64,000 bases of DNA from Curvularia sp. ZM96 (taxonomy: Eukaryota > Ascomycota > Dothideomycetes > Pleosporales > Pleosporaceae), in the NCBI GenBank assembly GCA_022457065.1, contig JAJGBQ010000005.1, forward strand, positions 992,001 through 1,056,000, in the 5' to 3' direction. The position numbers and the translations under genes are program-made. This document shows, piece after piece, positions 33,673 through 45,712 of the stretch (position 1 is the first letter of the stretch; each line of letters starts with the position of its first letter). The notes under the pieces are model-generated. The model ran no database searches, was not told where the DNA came from, and saw only the letters and a program-made list of their open reading frames with translations.

Positions 33673-35387
33673 ATGTTTCCCTTCTCCTTGGCCCTGTTCC
33701 CCAATTGGAGCTGGCTGTGTATCTTCTCGGTGCTTTTGTATGCCATTCCTCCTCTTTTGCCCGCACCCTGCCGTCCCCCGCTGCCGGACACGCACTGACT
33801 CGCTACCACAGTTTGTTTCGATATGTCCGCCTCTGGGTTAACCTCGCCAGCAACTGGACGTATACACCCATGCAGCCGGTCGACGACCCAACCATCACTA
33901 ACAAGGACATGACGGTCATTATTCCTACCGTGGCCGAGGACCTCCAACAATTAAAAGAGACTGTCCAAAGTGCATATCGCCTGGAGCCCTTTGAGCTGTT
34001 GCTCGTCACGCCTGACTCGCGTGTCAAGCGTGTCTATCAGATGGTGGAAGAGCTGGGCAGCCCCAAGACCATCCAGGTCTTGTCTGTGAGCCAGGCCAAC
34101 AAGCGTCGACAGCTGTGCCGCGCCATTCCCGAGGTTGAGACCAAGATTACCCTGCTCCTAGACGACGATGTCTGGCTGCCAGAAAAGTTCACCAAATGGA
34201 TTCTGGCTCCCTTTGAGGACCCACGCGTGGGCGGCGTTGGCACCAATCAGCAGATTCGCCGCTTCAACCGCTCCAATATCTGGGAGTTCCTAGGCGCCAT
34301 CTACCTCGTCAGAAGGAACTTTGACTGCACTGCCTGCAACTGGATAGACGGCGGCCTGCCCTGCCTGTCCGGCCGTGCCGTGGCTTATCGTTCCGAGATC
34401 CTGCAGGACCCGAACTTCACCTACGGCTTCACACACGAGACATGGGGCAGCGACCACTTCCTCAATGCCGACGATGACAACTTTATCACGCGATGGCTCT
34501 TTTCTCACAACTGGCGGATCCAGATGCAGAACCACCGCGAGTGCGAGGTCGAGACAACGCTCGAGGACGACTCCAAGTATCTGCGCCAGTGCCTGCGTTG
34601 GGTCCGTTCCAACTGGAGAAGCAACCTGACTAGCTTGACCGAGGGTTACATGTGGATGGTGAGTGACTAGTTCCAATACTTGCACAAATTTCGCGTCGTC
34701 GGAGGTGCCAAGCCCAAGCCCCTCTTTTTACTAGGCCGCTTTCGCATCCAGAGCCCATTTTTGCTAACGCCTGCGTGCCAACAGAGATATCCATGGTCCC
34801 TCTATGCCGTCTTCCAGACCACGGTTACCCAGTGGGCGTTTCTGCTCGACTGTGCGCTGCTTGCATCGGCCTACTTTGCGCTCTGTGAAGCTGGCTACTA
34901 TCCAGCCAACGAGGGTCAGCTGTCGCGTGCCGACAAGTGGCAGCGCTCGCTACTGTGGACACTGTTTATCGCGCACTGGGTCTTTGCAAAGACGATCAAG
35001 CTAGTGCCCCATTTGTTAAGGAATCCCGGCGACGTCCGTTTTGTGCCCGTCTCGATTCTGTTTGGTTACTTCCATAACCTCATCAAGCTCTATGGCTGCA
35101 TCACCGTTACAGAGGTATGTTGTTTTTGTTGTTATATTTTATTCTATTTGTCTTGTTTTTTGCAAAGAGAGACCCCCCACGCGGGCGACCTCGTTGACAC
35201 ACCATCTTGGACCTGGCTGACTGGTGGTCATCAGACGACTTGGGGCACCCGTGAGGGCGCCGATGCAGACGACAATATCCGAATGTTGCCGATCCCGCCG
35301 ATGGCAGCGATTACGCCTCCCCTGACGCCTCCGCCAGGTGGACGTGTCCTCCGAGAGCGATGCGCCGGCTTTCCGATGATGAAGTAG
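33673..35387 (+). CDS. GT2: Family-2 membrane glycosyltransferase (fungal GT2, polysaccharide synthase-like)
   Basis: Processive beta-glycosyltransferase, homologous by motif to the Cps1/hyaluronan-synthase-like GT2 proteins. In plant pathogens such as Zymoseptoria the family member is needed for hyphal growth on solid surfaces. Four exons: 33673-33737, 33812-34658, 34785-35114 and 35235-35387, giving 464 residues. An N-terminal membrane helix (WSWLCIFSVLFLF) leads to the catalytic domain: MTVIIPTV, the DDD site at residues 139-141 (LLLDDDVW), ADDDNF, and Q281-x2-R284-W285 within LRQCLRWVRSNW. Several C-terminal helices follow, then TTWGTREGADADD and a Pro-rich tail. The first exon join (SVLF-LFRYVRLW) is exact. 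The third intron is 120 bp with no in-frame stop, so its retention would add 40 hydrophobic residues. The gene stands alone between two deserts. Confidence 0.92.
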
Positions 35388-38300
35388 ACGACTGTTTCCA
35401 CTTTTTGGTTTTGCATTCTAGCCTCGCCCTCTCGGCCGCACTTTTTCTGGATGCCGCAGTTCATGTTAGACGCATCATCATCAGCATCATCATACCAGGT
35501 TTTTGTTATATTTCATTCTGGAGCATGGCCCGACATGTGCCAGGGGCATGCAAGGTAGAACAGCATCGTCGTGTTTCGCAGTATTTTTTGGAGCGTGGCA
35601 GCTCCCGGATACCACCAAAACGGGCCCCGGTTGGGATGATTGCATGGTGTTTTGGAGTTTGAAGGCGCCTGGCCGGAATTTGCAGCGGCGCCGTTTTTTT
35701 TTTTGTTTGATACTGTATGGTGACGGTCAATAGCCCACCGTTGTAGTTTATGCACCAGAAAAGTTGCAATGATATGGATGATACGAAGTACTGTTTGGAC
35801 CAGACGCTGGTCGTCGTCTCGCCTCGGGCTCCGCGCACCGCGCTCGCGCTGTTGTAACTAGCGAAAGGTCGATCGATGCCAACAAAGACAAGCTGTTTCC
35901 CAAGCAACACCCAGGCGCACCACCGAGGTACCCTGGTCAGCAGTCAGGCGTGCTACCCGCGCTGCACGGCCGCCAGGTAGCGCGAACCATCACCCGCTCG
36001 GCTGGCCGATGGATTTCAGCTTGATCTGGAGTCTGAGCCGGGTTCGAGGACAAATGGGCGGCACGTTATCTCAAGAGAGACACGCTACGAGGAGAATGGG
36101 CAGGACGCTGCAATGCAACCGAAGGGCGATTCCAAGAGGGCAGGTGGGAAAGGCCGCCCCCATGTACGTAGCCAGGTCTCATTGCCCGGGCTGCGCGACG
36201 AGCTGCAACGGGGAGGATGGGAAGAGGGGAGGATGGAGGGGAGGCGAAGGGAGGCGAGGCGAGGCGAGGGGGGCCTTCTGAGCGCGAGCCCACTCTGCCT
36301 GCACTCTGCCTGCACTCTGCACTCTGCACTCTGCACTCTGCACAGTGCCCTCCCCACTCTCCACACTCGGAACCACAGCGCGACTCGGCCTGTCGTCGCC
36401 TGTCGCCTGCCGCCCGCGTTGCTGCTCCCGGCCAATATGGACCAGAGATGCTGTGGGTGCGCCCGCCGCCGCCGCTGTCGCCGCCCGGGACCACAGTCAC
36501 AGCAGCACAGCAACCACCGCGGGCGGACTCGATGCCGTGACTGACAGGCCCATAGAGGGCCTACGGCGCCCTCACCTCGCCAAGCTGCCTCGAGGCCCTC
36601 CCCACCAACGCCTACCTGTCCGCCCACTCAAGCGGGCCTGCATGCTGCACGGCCTACTCGTAGCTGGGCTCGAGGGAAACCTTGCCGGCGCCGGACTCTG
36701 CATGCGCCAGCACTCGACTTCGCTTCAGAGCAATCATTGTGCGTTGCGGCAATTTCGTCGTCGCCGCCACGCAATGCATCCCATCCACACCATGGCCGGC
36801 ATCGCCCGCCGTCGCCCGCCCACGGCACGTACGTACGGGCAGCACACGCAGCACGCCCTCTGCGGATGCACATACCAGACGGCGACCGAGTCGGTGCGAC
36901 GTGCGGCAGAGACCCTTTTTGTAGCAAACCTTATGCTCGTCGTCCCGCTCCCGCAGGCCTGTGTGTCCTGAGGCCACAAGCTCCCACGCTAGCCTGGCGC
37001 GCGACGCCGGCCTCTGCTCTCCACCTCTCCACCACCCACTCGTCACAGCTGCCCGGAGCCACGACGGCCCCCGCGACACGTCTTCCCCAGCACACAGCAC
37101 GACCACCACGCACGCCGCTGTACGTACACATGTCCATAACCGCTTCGCCGCCAGCCCGCTGCATGTCTCTGCCCTCCCGGACCCCCGCTGCAACACACGG
37201 CCGAGGCACGGACGCGCAGTTCGACCCTCGTGAGCCGTGTCCAGCAACCCCCATACTAGCACCGCACGGAACATTTTCATTGGTGCCTCTGCCGATCCAA
37301 AATTCTCCAAAGAGCTCAGTTGCAGCGTTGGGCGTGCGCCACAACGTAGCTAGCACCCAGCCCGTCGCGACATCCCTCATCGCGACGATTCCAACCTCTG
37401 GTCACCATGGACGCGGTCGCGGCATGGCGCCATCAGCTAATGTGCCACCTGCTTGACGACACCCGTTGGCGGCTCCAACACGTATCTACTCCGTACTGGT
37501 ACTCTTCACTTTTGCCACTGGCTTACATGCGTCCGAGGACCGAGCCTTCGTCTGGTGTTGATGCGCCCACTGTTGATGTTGATGTTGCTGTCATTGCGGT
37601 TGCTTGCCTGTCAGCATTCCTCCGCGTCCGTCCAGCCGGGTCAAGGCGGAAAACTCTGCACCCTTCGCTTCACGCGCGACACACATTGTCGGGTTGTTGC
37701 GTATAGGTAAGCACGCAACTCTGGATTCATCGCATACATTGCCTTTTCGTCTAGCAGCCTGCGCTTACCCATGAGGGTTCGGAAGCATGAGTCCTAGCAA
37801 GTAAGCATCGTGTATGTACTGGTACAATGCAAGGGGGACATGGCACCCCCACCACTCTTACTCTACCGTACATACTATGCTGGCCAAAGTGGGCTGGGCT
37901 CGACCAACCAACATCATAACCGCGAGGATACTCGTACAGAGTCTTGCTGGTCGACTGCCCATCTGACGACATCGAACATGCAGCTTGGGACCAGGCCTGG
38001 ACCCGTTCCACCCTCGTAGCAGGGTCGGCATACCGGCCTTTCCTATCTGCTCATGATCAGGTCACATCTGTCTGACAAAATGTGCGCTAGGCCGCATCCG
38101 GCCTGTCGAGTACTGCACTTGGAACAATCTGGGGTGGGCTGCTCGCGCAGCAAACCTGGAACTCGCCAGCTGCGCAGCCAACCCAATTCCCGACTCTTCG
38201 CAAATAGCCACAGTCTCGGTCTCGATGAAGCCTGTTACCAACTCTCCCACGCTGTACCTGTCCAATTTGCTCACACGTAAGAAAATTTCTCCGCCGCCAT

Positions 38301-41086
38301 GTATCCCAGAAGCCCATCGACGTCACCACTCGGGTACGTAGTGCTCGCGCCGAGCCGGTCGCGACCCGAGATCGAGCAGCAAGCGCGAACTGTCCATCGT
38401 CTCTTGTCAGTCTGAAAAGTGCCCATGCCGTCACTGCGGGCGGTGTTGCGGCGAAATTGATACGGCAGGCATGCTCAAAAGGTGCAGCATGGCATTTGCA
38501 ATGTCTACCCGCGTCACGTGCCTACTCCCACTTCTAGTCATTCCAGGAACACTGTTGCATAAATCACTGTCGTGCTCGCAGTGATATCGTCATCATCCTC
38601 TCTCGCAGGGTCAAACTCCACTGCTTGCGCGTCGAGTAACGCCGTAGGATTATGCGCTTCTGTAAGCACCCCCTGCTAGCATCTATGGACTCGGTATAAT
38701 TACGATGGATCCGATCCTGGCCGATCCAGGGTGCGCTAAAACGTCCCTAAGAATTGCCTTTTCCATGGTTCGTCGATCTTTGCAAGATGACGACGTCGGA
38801 CAACGCTCTTACAGTAAACCCTTCACTCACTGTCCCCACACAACCACCACACCCAAACTGGCCTATCCCCTGCAGCCCCTGCACGTCAACGTTGCGTACA
38901 ATCCAAGCCACACTCAATCGCTCAGCCGCATCTCCATATTATTGACCAGGCAACCTACCGTCTCAAGCATCCCTGTTAGGCGGCCATTTGGCCCGAGCGA
39001 GCCACACGGCGTCTGACTACTCCACAACAGCAAGCGCGCTAAAATGTCGTGCAGGGTGACTGAGCCTGTCGCTGACTCGGCTGTCGTCTGGACCAAGGGT
39101 CTTGCCTGTCTTCTCCACAATCACGGCTGCACTCATTGCATCCAGACTTTTCAACCCCACCCTTTTCTTCATCGTGTTTAAACTGCCGGATAGCCTCTCC
39201 GGCTCTGTTCACTTTAGGCATACGATGTCATACGAGTCAGCATGGGAGACTTCGTGTGGTTTATTGCCGCATGTCGCCTGTAAGCCACACTCCCGCTCTT
39301 TTCTTTGATAAAATATTGTTTACTTCGGCACATCCACTAATGGAGGCTGGCGGGTGATGGGCAAACAGGTGTGGGTACGAAAAAAATAGCCTAGTGCACT
39401 GCAAAATTCTGCTTGTGCCGACTTTTTCACGAGCAACCCCAAGGTGATGCTTACAACCCAACAAGGGCGACCCACTTCAAGGCCTTCTCTTTTGGGAATA
39501 CCGAAACTATTTTTCGCCCACTGGTGGAGTTGACAGAGACGCGCATCGGGAATGTTGAACACGTTGAGCCACCACGGTGTCACAGGTTGATAGCCGCACG
39601 GCCGACGGCGTTTTTTTTTTATTCACGACCTCTAACATATGTACTGCGACATGCCGATGCCAACCCCTCGGCAGAGGCCGTAGACACGCCGCGTCCATCA
39701 CATGCCACGCTACATCCCATTTTGCATGAGATAGAGCAGAGCCTCACCCACCTATTACGCACAAGAGACACGTTTGTTTGTTGAGCTGCGCGAGCTACCT
39801 TCGGCCCTTCTCCGGCTCTCTTTCCTCCGCTTACCCCTCTTTCGCTTCCACATTTCCCGCTTTCAGCTCGGGAATTACTTTATGGCGACATATTTTTTCT
39901 GTGTGTCCAAGGCACAAATAACGCAGGGTCAAACAAAAACTGCTAAGCTTTAATTCATTCCGGTTTTGTCTTCCAAAGTGCATACATGTGGTTAGTATTC
40001 ATCTCAAACTTGGAAGACTGTGGTGGTTACTAAACTACCCCACATTTTTTTCTGTATGCTTCCACCAGCCTGCAGTTGAACACCTGGCCTCCAGGTGTGG
40101 CTGGCAGACACGGCACAAGTAAGCGCCTACGCCTGTCGCTAGCCCTGGTCGAAACGAACTGCGCTCTGAAACCATGTCGAGACTTTGTCGGCATCTTGCG
40201 TGTAGAGACATGCAAGAAGTATTTCCGTTGCGCGTTCGTTAGTCTGACACATTTTGTATGGCTGAGCCCTTCGGGACCGTGAGGCCTAGATGCACGTCTC
40301 GCAGATGCCGTAGAGCCACTCGTGGACCCCGATTCATCCGTATGCATGTCATGCAGATGGTGTGTGTGTGATTTTGTATAGCTCAAGCTCGCATCGGCGA
40401 TGTCTTATCGCGCCCCTGCCAGTGAAGGCAGGCGACCCCTGTCAGTGTATTCTGCCTGGATATGCAATAATACACTCGGATACACATTGTTTGAAATATC
40501 AATGATGTATGCTCTAATACTGACTATAGGTGGATAATTGCAGGCCATTTTGGTTACTTGAGGTAGTCTGGGACTGCAGCGGTTGTGGCATGAAGCTTTG
40601 GTAAGTGAAGCTTGTCGATGTTCAATTCAGCTTAATCTCCAGTTGACTCTACACATGGAGCAGTATGCAACTCAATTAAATACACTCTATATGTGTGTCT
40701 ATACATTCTGTCTCTTGTTTCTCAAGGAGCTTGTAGACTTGGGCGGATGTAGTACCCGCGCTCCTCGGAGCTCATTACCCCGCCAAATGGCAAGTCACTT
40801 GCGGAGCGACTCAGGGTCATAGTAGCAGCAGCAATATCAAAGCAACCCTTTTGGATGTTCTTCTCAGTGCTCATGAACTTGCCTTTCCTCCTTGGTTCTA
40901 TACTGTAGTCCTCGGCCAAGAGTGCGACCAATCTTTGTGTCTATCCCTGTGCACTGCCGGCTTCACTCATATCACTAACAAGAATAATAATAAAAAAACA
41001 CAATAAACATACAGCACTATCACTTCGCAGGAAGCGCAACTTGAAATAAACCAACCCCTATAAAAAAAGATTAAGAAGAATCAAAC
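35388..41086. other. 5.7 kb gene desert downstream of the GT2 glycosyltransferase
   Basis: No convincing gene. 35390-35900 is probably the GT2 3' UTR and terminator region. 36150-37450 is C/G-rich and low in complexity; its long overlapping frames on both strands are Arg/Pro/His-rich without domains. 38500-41086 turns AT-rich and ends in A-runs just before the next start. A TACTCCGTAC motif lies at 37487-37496. Confidence 0.5.
36291..36343. repeat. CACTCTG microsatellite
   Basis: Two 11-base units (CACTCTGCCTG) are followed by four perfect 7-base units (CACTCTG, 36313-36340). It is preceded by a GAGGC-type purine repeat at 36240-36270. Confidence 0.8.
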
Positions 41087-42335
41087 ATGTCCCAATCACA
41101 CCAACGCATTCTAGACTCCCACATACACCTCTGGCCCGCAACCGCAACATCGCCCACCGACCACGGCTGGATGAGCCCGGGACACTTTCTTTCCAAACGC
41201 CACGGAATAACCGACTACCTCTCCATTGCCACCTCTCCCACCCCGGCTGGCTTCATATACGTCGAAACGGACCGGTACCTACCTAGCCCATTTCCCCCTA
41301 TCAGCAGCGACGAAGAAAAAGCAGAAAAAGAAGACGAAGAAGCCACGACTCAAACACTCACCCAATGGGCCCTGCAACCCCTCGAAGAAATCAAATTCCT
41401 CCGCCGCATCGTCGAAGCCACACCCGCTGAAGGCGATGGCTTTGGATCCGCCCAAGAAGCCGAGAAAATGAAAGGATGCGTCATCTACGCTCCTTTCCAC
41501 CTCTCCCCGGCTCTCTTTTCTCGCTACATGGCGCTTGCAGAGGAAACGGCTGGGCCACGCCTCTGGCCTAGGGTCGTGGGCTTCCGGTACCTTTTACAGG
41601 GAAAGGGAGAGGGCGGCGTGGAGAAAGTGGTGGAGGAGGGGCCGCAGGCCGAGGCGTGGGTGAGGAATCTAAGTGCCTTGAGGAAAGGAGGGAAAGGAGG
41701 GAGGAGCTTCGATGTGGGGGTTGATGTGAATCGGGATGGGTATGCGCCGCTGGAAGTGGTGGGGCGGTTGATTTCGCGGGTGAGGAGCGAGGAGGAGAGG
41801 GAGGGCGTGGAGAAAGGGAAGGGAGTGAGATTTGTGTTGAGTAAGTTTTTTTTTCCTCTCTCCTAACAGTGTCGTTTGAACTCTTTTTTTTTTGCCTTTC
41901 GGGGTCGGTAGGACAGAGAGCTAAAAGAGAGAAACAGATCATCTGGCTAAACACCCGCTCTCCCCTTCCTCACCAGTCCCTACCACCCAATGGCGCGATA
42001 GTATCGCTGCTTTTGCAGACGATGCAGCTGTCTACATGAAGTTCTCCGGTGCCCTCAACGAATTCGTGCCCGAGACGCCATCAGATGTCCCCACGTTGGT
42101 GAAAACGCTGTCTCCTTTTCTCAATCACGTGTTTGACTGTTTTGGCCCCGGACGCATTCTGTTTGGCAGCGATTGGCCTGTGTGTAATGTTGGTGGGCCA
42201 AGGGGCGAAGAGGGGAACTGGGGGTTGTGGAGGGAGGTGGTAGAGATGTGGATGGAGGAAAAGGGGTTAAGTGCGGACGAGAAGGAGATGATTTGGTGGC
42301 GGACGGCGTGTGAGGCGTATGCGGTGGAGTTGTGA
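41087..42335 (+). CDS. Amidohydrolase-2 family lactonase candidate (L-rhamnono-gamma-lactonase-like)
   Basis: TIM-barrel hydrolase of the COG3618/Amidohydro_2 group, which includes sugar-acid lactonases. Two exons: 41087-41840 and 41938-42335, giving 383 residues. Metal ligands are visible as His12-x-His14 (ILDSHIHLWP) and Asp330 in FGSDWPVCN. Placing the acceptor at 41937 recovers RFVLNHLAKHPL, the family's (D/N)HLxKP strand. The later, stronger-looking acceptor at 41977 also keeps frame but deletes it. An acidic Lys/Glu insertion (about residues 72-90) and a second charged loop are peculiar to this copy. A rhamnose-dehydrogenase-like SDR lies 3.4 kb away, beyond one gene. In fungi, L-rhamnose catabolism uses dehydrogenase then lactonase. 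The substrate is inferred from this context; other lactone or amide substrates are possible. Confidence 0.85.
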
Positions 42336-43217
42336 GGTGGAGAGTTTAAGTAACGCTTTGTGGAATATCTGCAACAATTTCTCACTGCGGGCTTTTCTAT
42401 GTCATGGTTTTTTTTTTCTCGTGAGTAAAGAAATGGCTTCGTGGGTGCTTGGTGTGAGAGCTCATGCTGATTTTGTTGAAGTTTAGCAATCTGCTAGATT
42501 TAACAACACTTACCTTGCAAAAAGAATGGCCGGGGTGCTCGTAATTATGTGTCCTTCGTACTCACATGTTGTGTTATCCCACTAGTCATCATTTGACCAA
42601 AAATAATAAGAAACGCTTCCCCTTGATAATCTCCTAATATCATTTCACCATATACTTACCCCGATCTTTGGCCCTTACAAGACCACTATTATCCGTACAC
42701 TGACATGTAAAAACAGCATCTAGCATTTGAACAATGAACTCCTATGCTCGGATCGATCGAATAATAAGTCAGCTGTTCCATTGAGATTCCACTTCTCTGA
42801 TACTGCTTATTGAAGTCCAAGTCCTTTCTCATCCCTGTATGTGAGACGTGTGGCAGAGTACGAGGAGAAAGATCTTTGGTGTATAAATAGAGATTTAGAG
42901 GGATTTAATATTGGAATATAAAAAACATAAGTCAGATGGAATACAATGCGCCTGTACACATAGGTGTGAACGCACCAGAGCATTGGTAGATCTGGGAGGA
43001 GACTCGGCGGCGAAGGGCTACACGAGCAAGAGATAGAAAAGGAATTTATAGAACAATTATTTTGATATCACGCTGCCCTTTGGCCCGGCCCTGAGATGAC
43101 TTCAAGCCAAAACACAGGATAAAGTGGGTTCTCGGACTACAACCCCAATTCATAATCTGTTCCATAATCGAGTCCTCACTGAAACCACAGATATCAAATT
43201 CCACGCTACACTACCCC
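42336..43217. other. Convergent intergenic region
   Basis: 882 bp of AT-rich sequence between two convergent stops, with no gene. It should hold both 3' UTRs and poly(A) signals. Confidence 0.5.
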
Positions 43218-45397
43218 TCAAATCTGAACATAGCTACCTCCTTCGTCCCCAGGCCCAAGCAATACGACAAATGTCGCTTTCTCTTGCGTCGCACCCTGCG
43301 TACCTTTCTTAACATGCCCCAAATACGCACCCAACTCCTCATCATCCGTAATCTCAACGACCACTTCCCTCCCTTCCTGGTCTCCTTTGTATGAGATTAG
43401 GCCCTCTAGCTTATGTACAATTGTGCTAGGATGTTCACGCATCGCCAAACTCTGCAGTTCAGCTACAGATGGTGTTTGGAGAATGGAGAGCCAAACGGAT
43501 TTCGAAGGCAAGGGCGTCGAAGAGTGTGGGTGGAGCCGGAAGTAGATTGGCAGTGGCATGGAGACACTGGATGCTGAGTAGTACTGTTGCTGGTATTGGT
43601 CAAGTGGACGATGGGGTGGCTGCTGGGAGGCGGGCTGATATTGACTGGGCTGATAGTGCTGTGGGGTTTGATACTCTGAGATGGGTAGAATGGCAGCATC
43701 ACTCGCGGCTAAGAGGAGAGACGGATCAATCTGCAAATCTGAAGCAGTGGACAACGAAGGTGCGGCTGCATACGTTGTTTGCGCTGTCTCTTCGCGGCTG
43801 ACACTTTCTTGTAGTCTCCCCTTTTTACTTTGTGTCGTCGGATGCGGCGTGACAACAGGCGGTGCAGGTCCCGGTCCCGGTCCTTGATGGGCTTGCTTCT
43901 TCTTGTTAGGATCCTTAGCCGCATTTTCTTGTTGTTGCCTCTTCGTCACGTCTCGAGCTAGGACTTCGAGAGCTCTTAATTTCCGCGCATAGTCCGGGTG
44001 GCTTTCGCCTTGTGCAAGTGCCCTCATTAATAGCTCGGACTCATTGACCCAAGCCTGCTTCAGTTCTGTCCACTGTTGTTCACCCGCCTCGAGTTTGTTC
44101 GTGAAGTGCGCTCCCTTCAGCTTCTCGGCAAAGGCGCTTCGTACGCGTCTTGTTTGCTCGGGATTGAGACCGAGGATGTTCTTCGCATCAGCGAGGCTCA
44201 TGCGTGTATTTAAGGTTCGTAGCCGCTTCGTCACATCCATGCAAATGACATCCAGCGACAAGGCCCGTTGGCCCTTTGGTCGAAACAAGGCATCGTTGCT
44301 CTGCAGCACTTCAGGTTCCTGCTGAAAGACTTGTGTCAAGTGGTCGTTTTCTTTGATGAGCTGCTGCACAATCTGCGCCCACTTTTCAGGGCCAGCGGTT
44401 GTCTTCTTGACAACGTCTTCGGCTCTGCAAATCTCTAGGAACCGCTCTCGTAATTCGCGGTACATGTCGTTATCCAGACGAAGGTATGCCTTTGCCTCGT
44501 CGATGGTTGTTTCGGACGGAAACCGAGGAGGTTCACCAGGTGCATCTGCTGGCAGCCCTGCCCAGCCGCGAGTTCGTCGTCGTCGTTTCCGTGTGCGCCA
44601 TTTCTCATCGCTCTCGGCTTGAAGTTGTTGCTGGCGCAATTGCTTCCGAAGCACCTCCTCTGCGCTCAAGCCTGTAGTATCAGGTTCAGGAATTATAGGT
44701 CGCGCTTCTTCCGGTTGCTCTGCTGACTGATCGTCAACCTCGCGCTCTTCCTCACTCTCGTCTTCACTCGAAGACTCTTCTGCCAGTATCGCATTTCCCA
44801 GCTGAGTTATAAGGCCTTTGCCAGGTATGACTTTGGTTCCCTTCTTCTTTGCCTTCTTTTGTATCCGCCCGTCGGCTGTCGGCGCCCTCTTCGGTTTCGC
44901 GACACGTTCTCTGAGTAAAAGTTTAAGCCTGAGCCGCAGACGAAGCAGTTCCCGGTCGCTGATTTCGAAGCCCTCAGCGTGCAGGGTGTCTATCATCTCC
45001 TTCTGAGTGCAGTTCTGCTCCCATAGTTGCTGGAGGCGTGCGACGAGGGCGGGGTTTTTGTGCGCTGGGTTCTGCTTGCTTGGGAAGTCCCATCGCTGGC
45101 ATCATGTTAATCATGGTTGAAAAAGGGTGGTGATGAGCGACGAACCTTGAATTGCGTCTGGAACGCGCGCTTACTAGAGAAACATAGTTAGTATAGTAGT
45201 GTACAGAGATAGGCACGAAGATCAGCACATGCCTGCAATGTATACGGCGACCTGTAGATGCAACAGCGCAAGAATCCTACATACCTTGGTGTAAAACCCC
45301 GGGTCTCCCAGTATGCTATAACTTCTTCCAGGCTCTTGCGCTCCTCGACATAGAGCCGATAGCACACGGCTTCTTTGTCGTCCCAAGAGTATACCAT
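43218..45397 (-). CDS. Clr5-domain nuclear protein
   Basis: Three exons: 45397-45285, 45173-45146 and 45095-43218, giving 672 residues. The Clr5 domain occupies residues 1-75: WDDKEAVCYRLYVEERKSLEEVIAYW, GFTPSKRAFQTQFK, RWDFPSKQNPAHKNP, then LQQLWEQNCTQKEMIDTLHAEGF. It is only readable after both introns are removed, and the joins are exact. Clr5 is a helical, probably DNA-binding domain named from a fission-yeast silencing factor and common in filamentous fungi. A basic region (RERVAKPKRAP...KKAKKKGTK) and an acidic stretch (EESSSEDESEEE) follow. A helical middle contains NDHLTQVFQQEPEVLQ, then a Gln/Pro-rich segment and a C-terminal domain of unknown type. It shares a 315 bp divergent promoter with the rhamnose dehydrogenase-like SDR. 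A regulatory role in that pathway is possible but unproven. Confidence 0.88.
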
Positions 45398-45712
45398 CGG
45401 GGTAGTTTGCGACGTGAGTGGTCAACTATGACGAAACTATGGAAGGCCCTTCGCGTCTGTTGCGCAGTTTGCCAAGACTGCCTCGGCATATGAATGTACC
45501 GACGGCTTAAACTTCACCTCCTCGGACCTATCGTGGCCCTTTTGCGCATAGCGGCATGTACATATCTCGTGGCCTCTTGACGGGCCGTAATGGCCTCGAT
45601 TTCTCTGCCCGCCTGCAATATAGCTACCGCGCCCCAAGTGCTTTTGCATATCCCTGACACTTGAATATCACTCCACCCTTTACCCCACACTCCGCAGTTA
45701 CATACCTTAGCC
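45398..45712. promoter_or_regulatory. Divergent promoter, Clr5-domain gene / SDR
   Basis: 315 bp between two starts. The frame upstream of the Clr5 Met at 45397 is closed by a stop, which supports that start. Confidence 0.5.

Noticed and set aside
36085..37456. Long Arg/Pro/His-rich frames up to 239 codons on both strands
   Set aside because: Composition follows the C-rich, low-complexity DNA. There are no motifs and no splice-consistent continuation.
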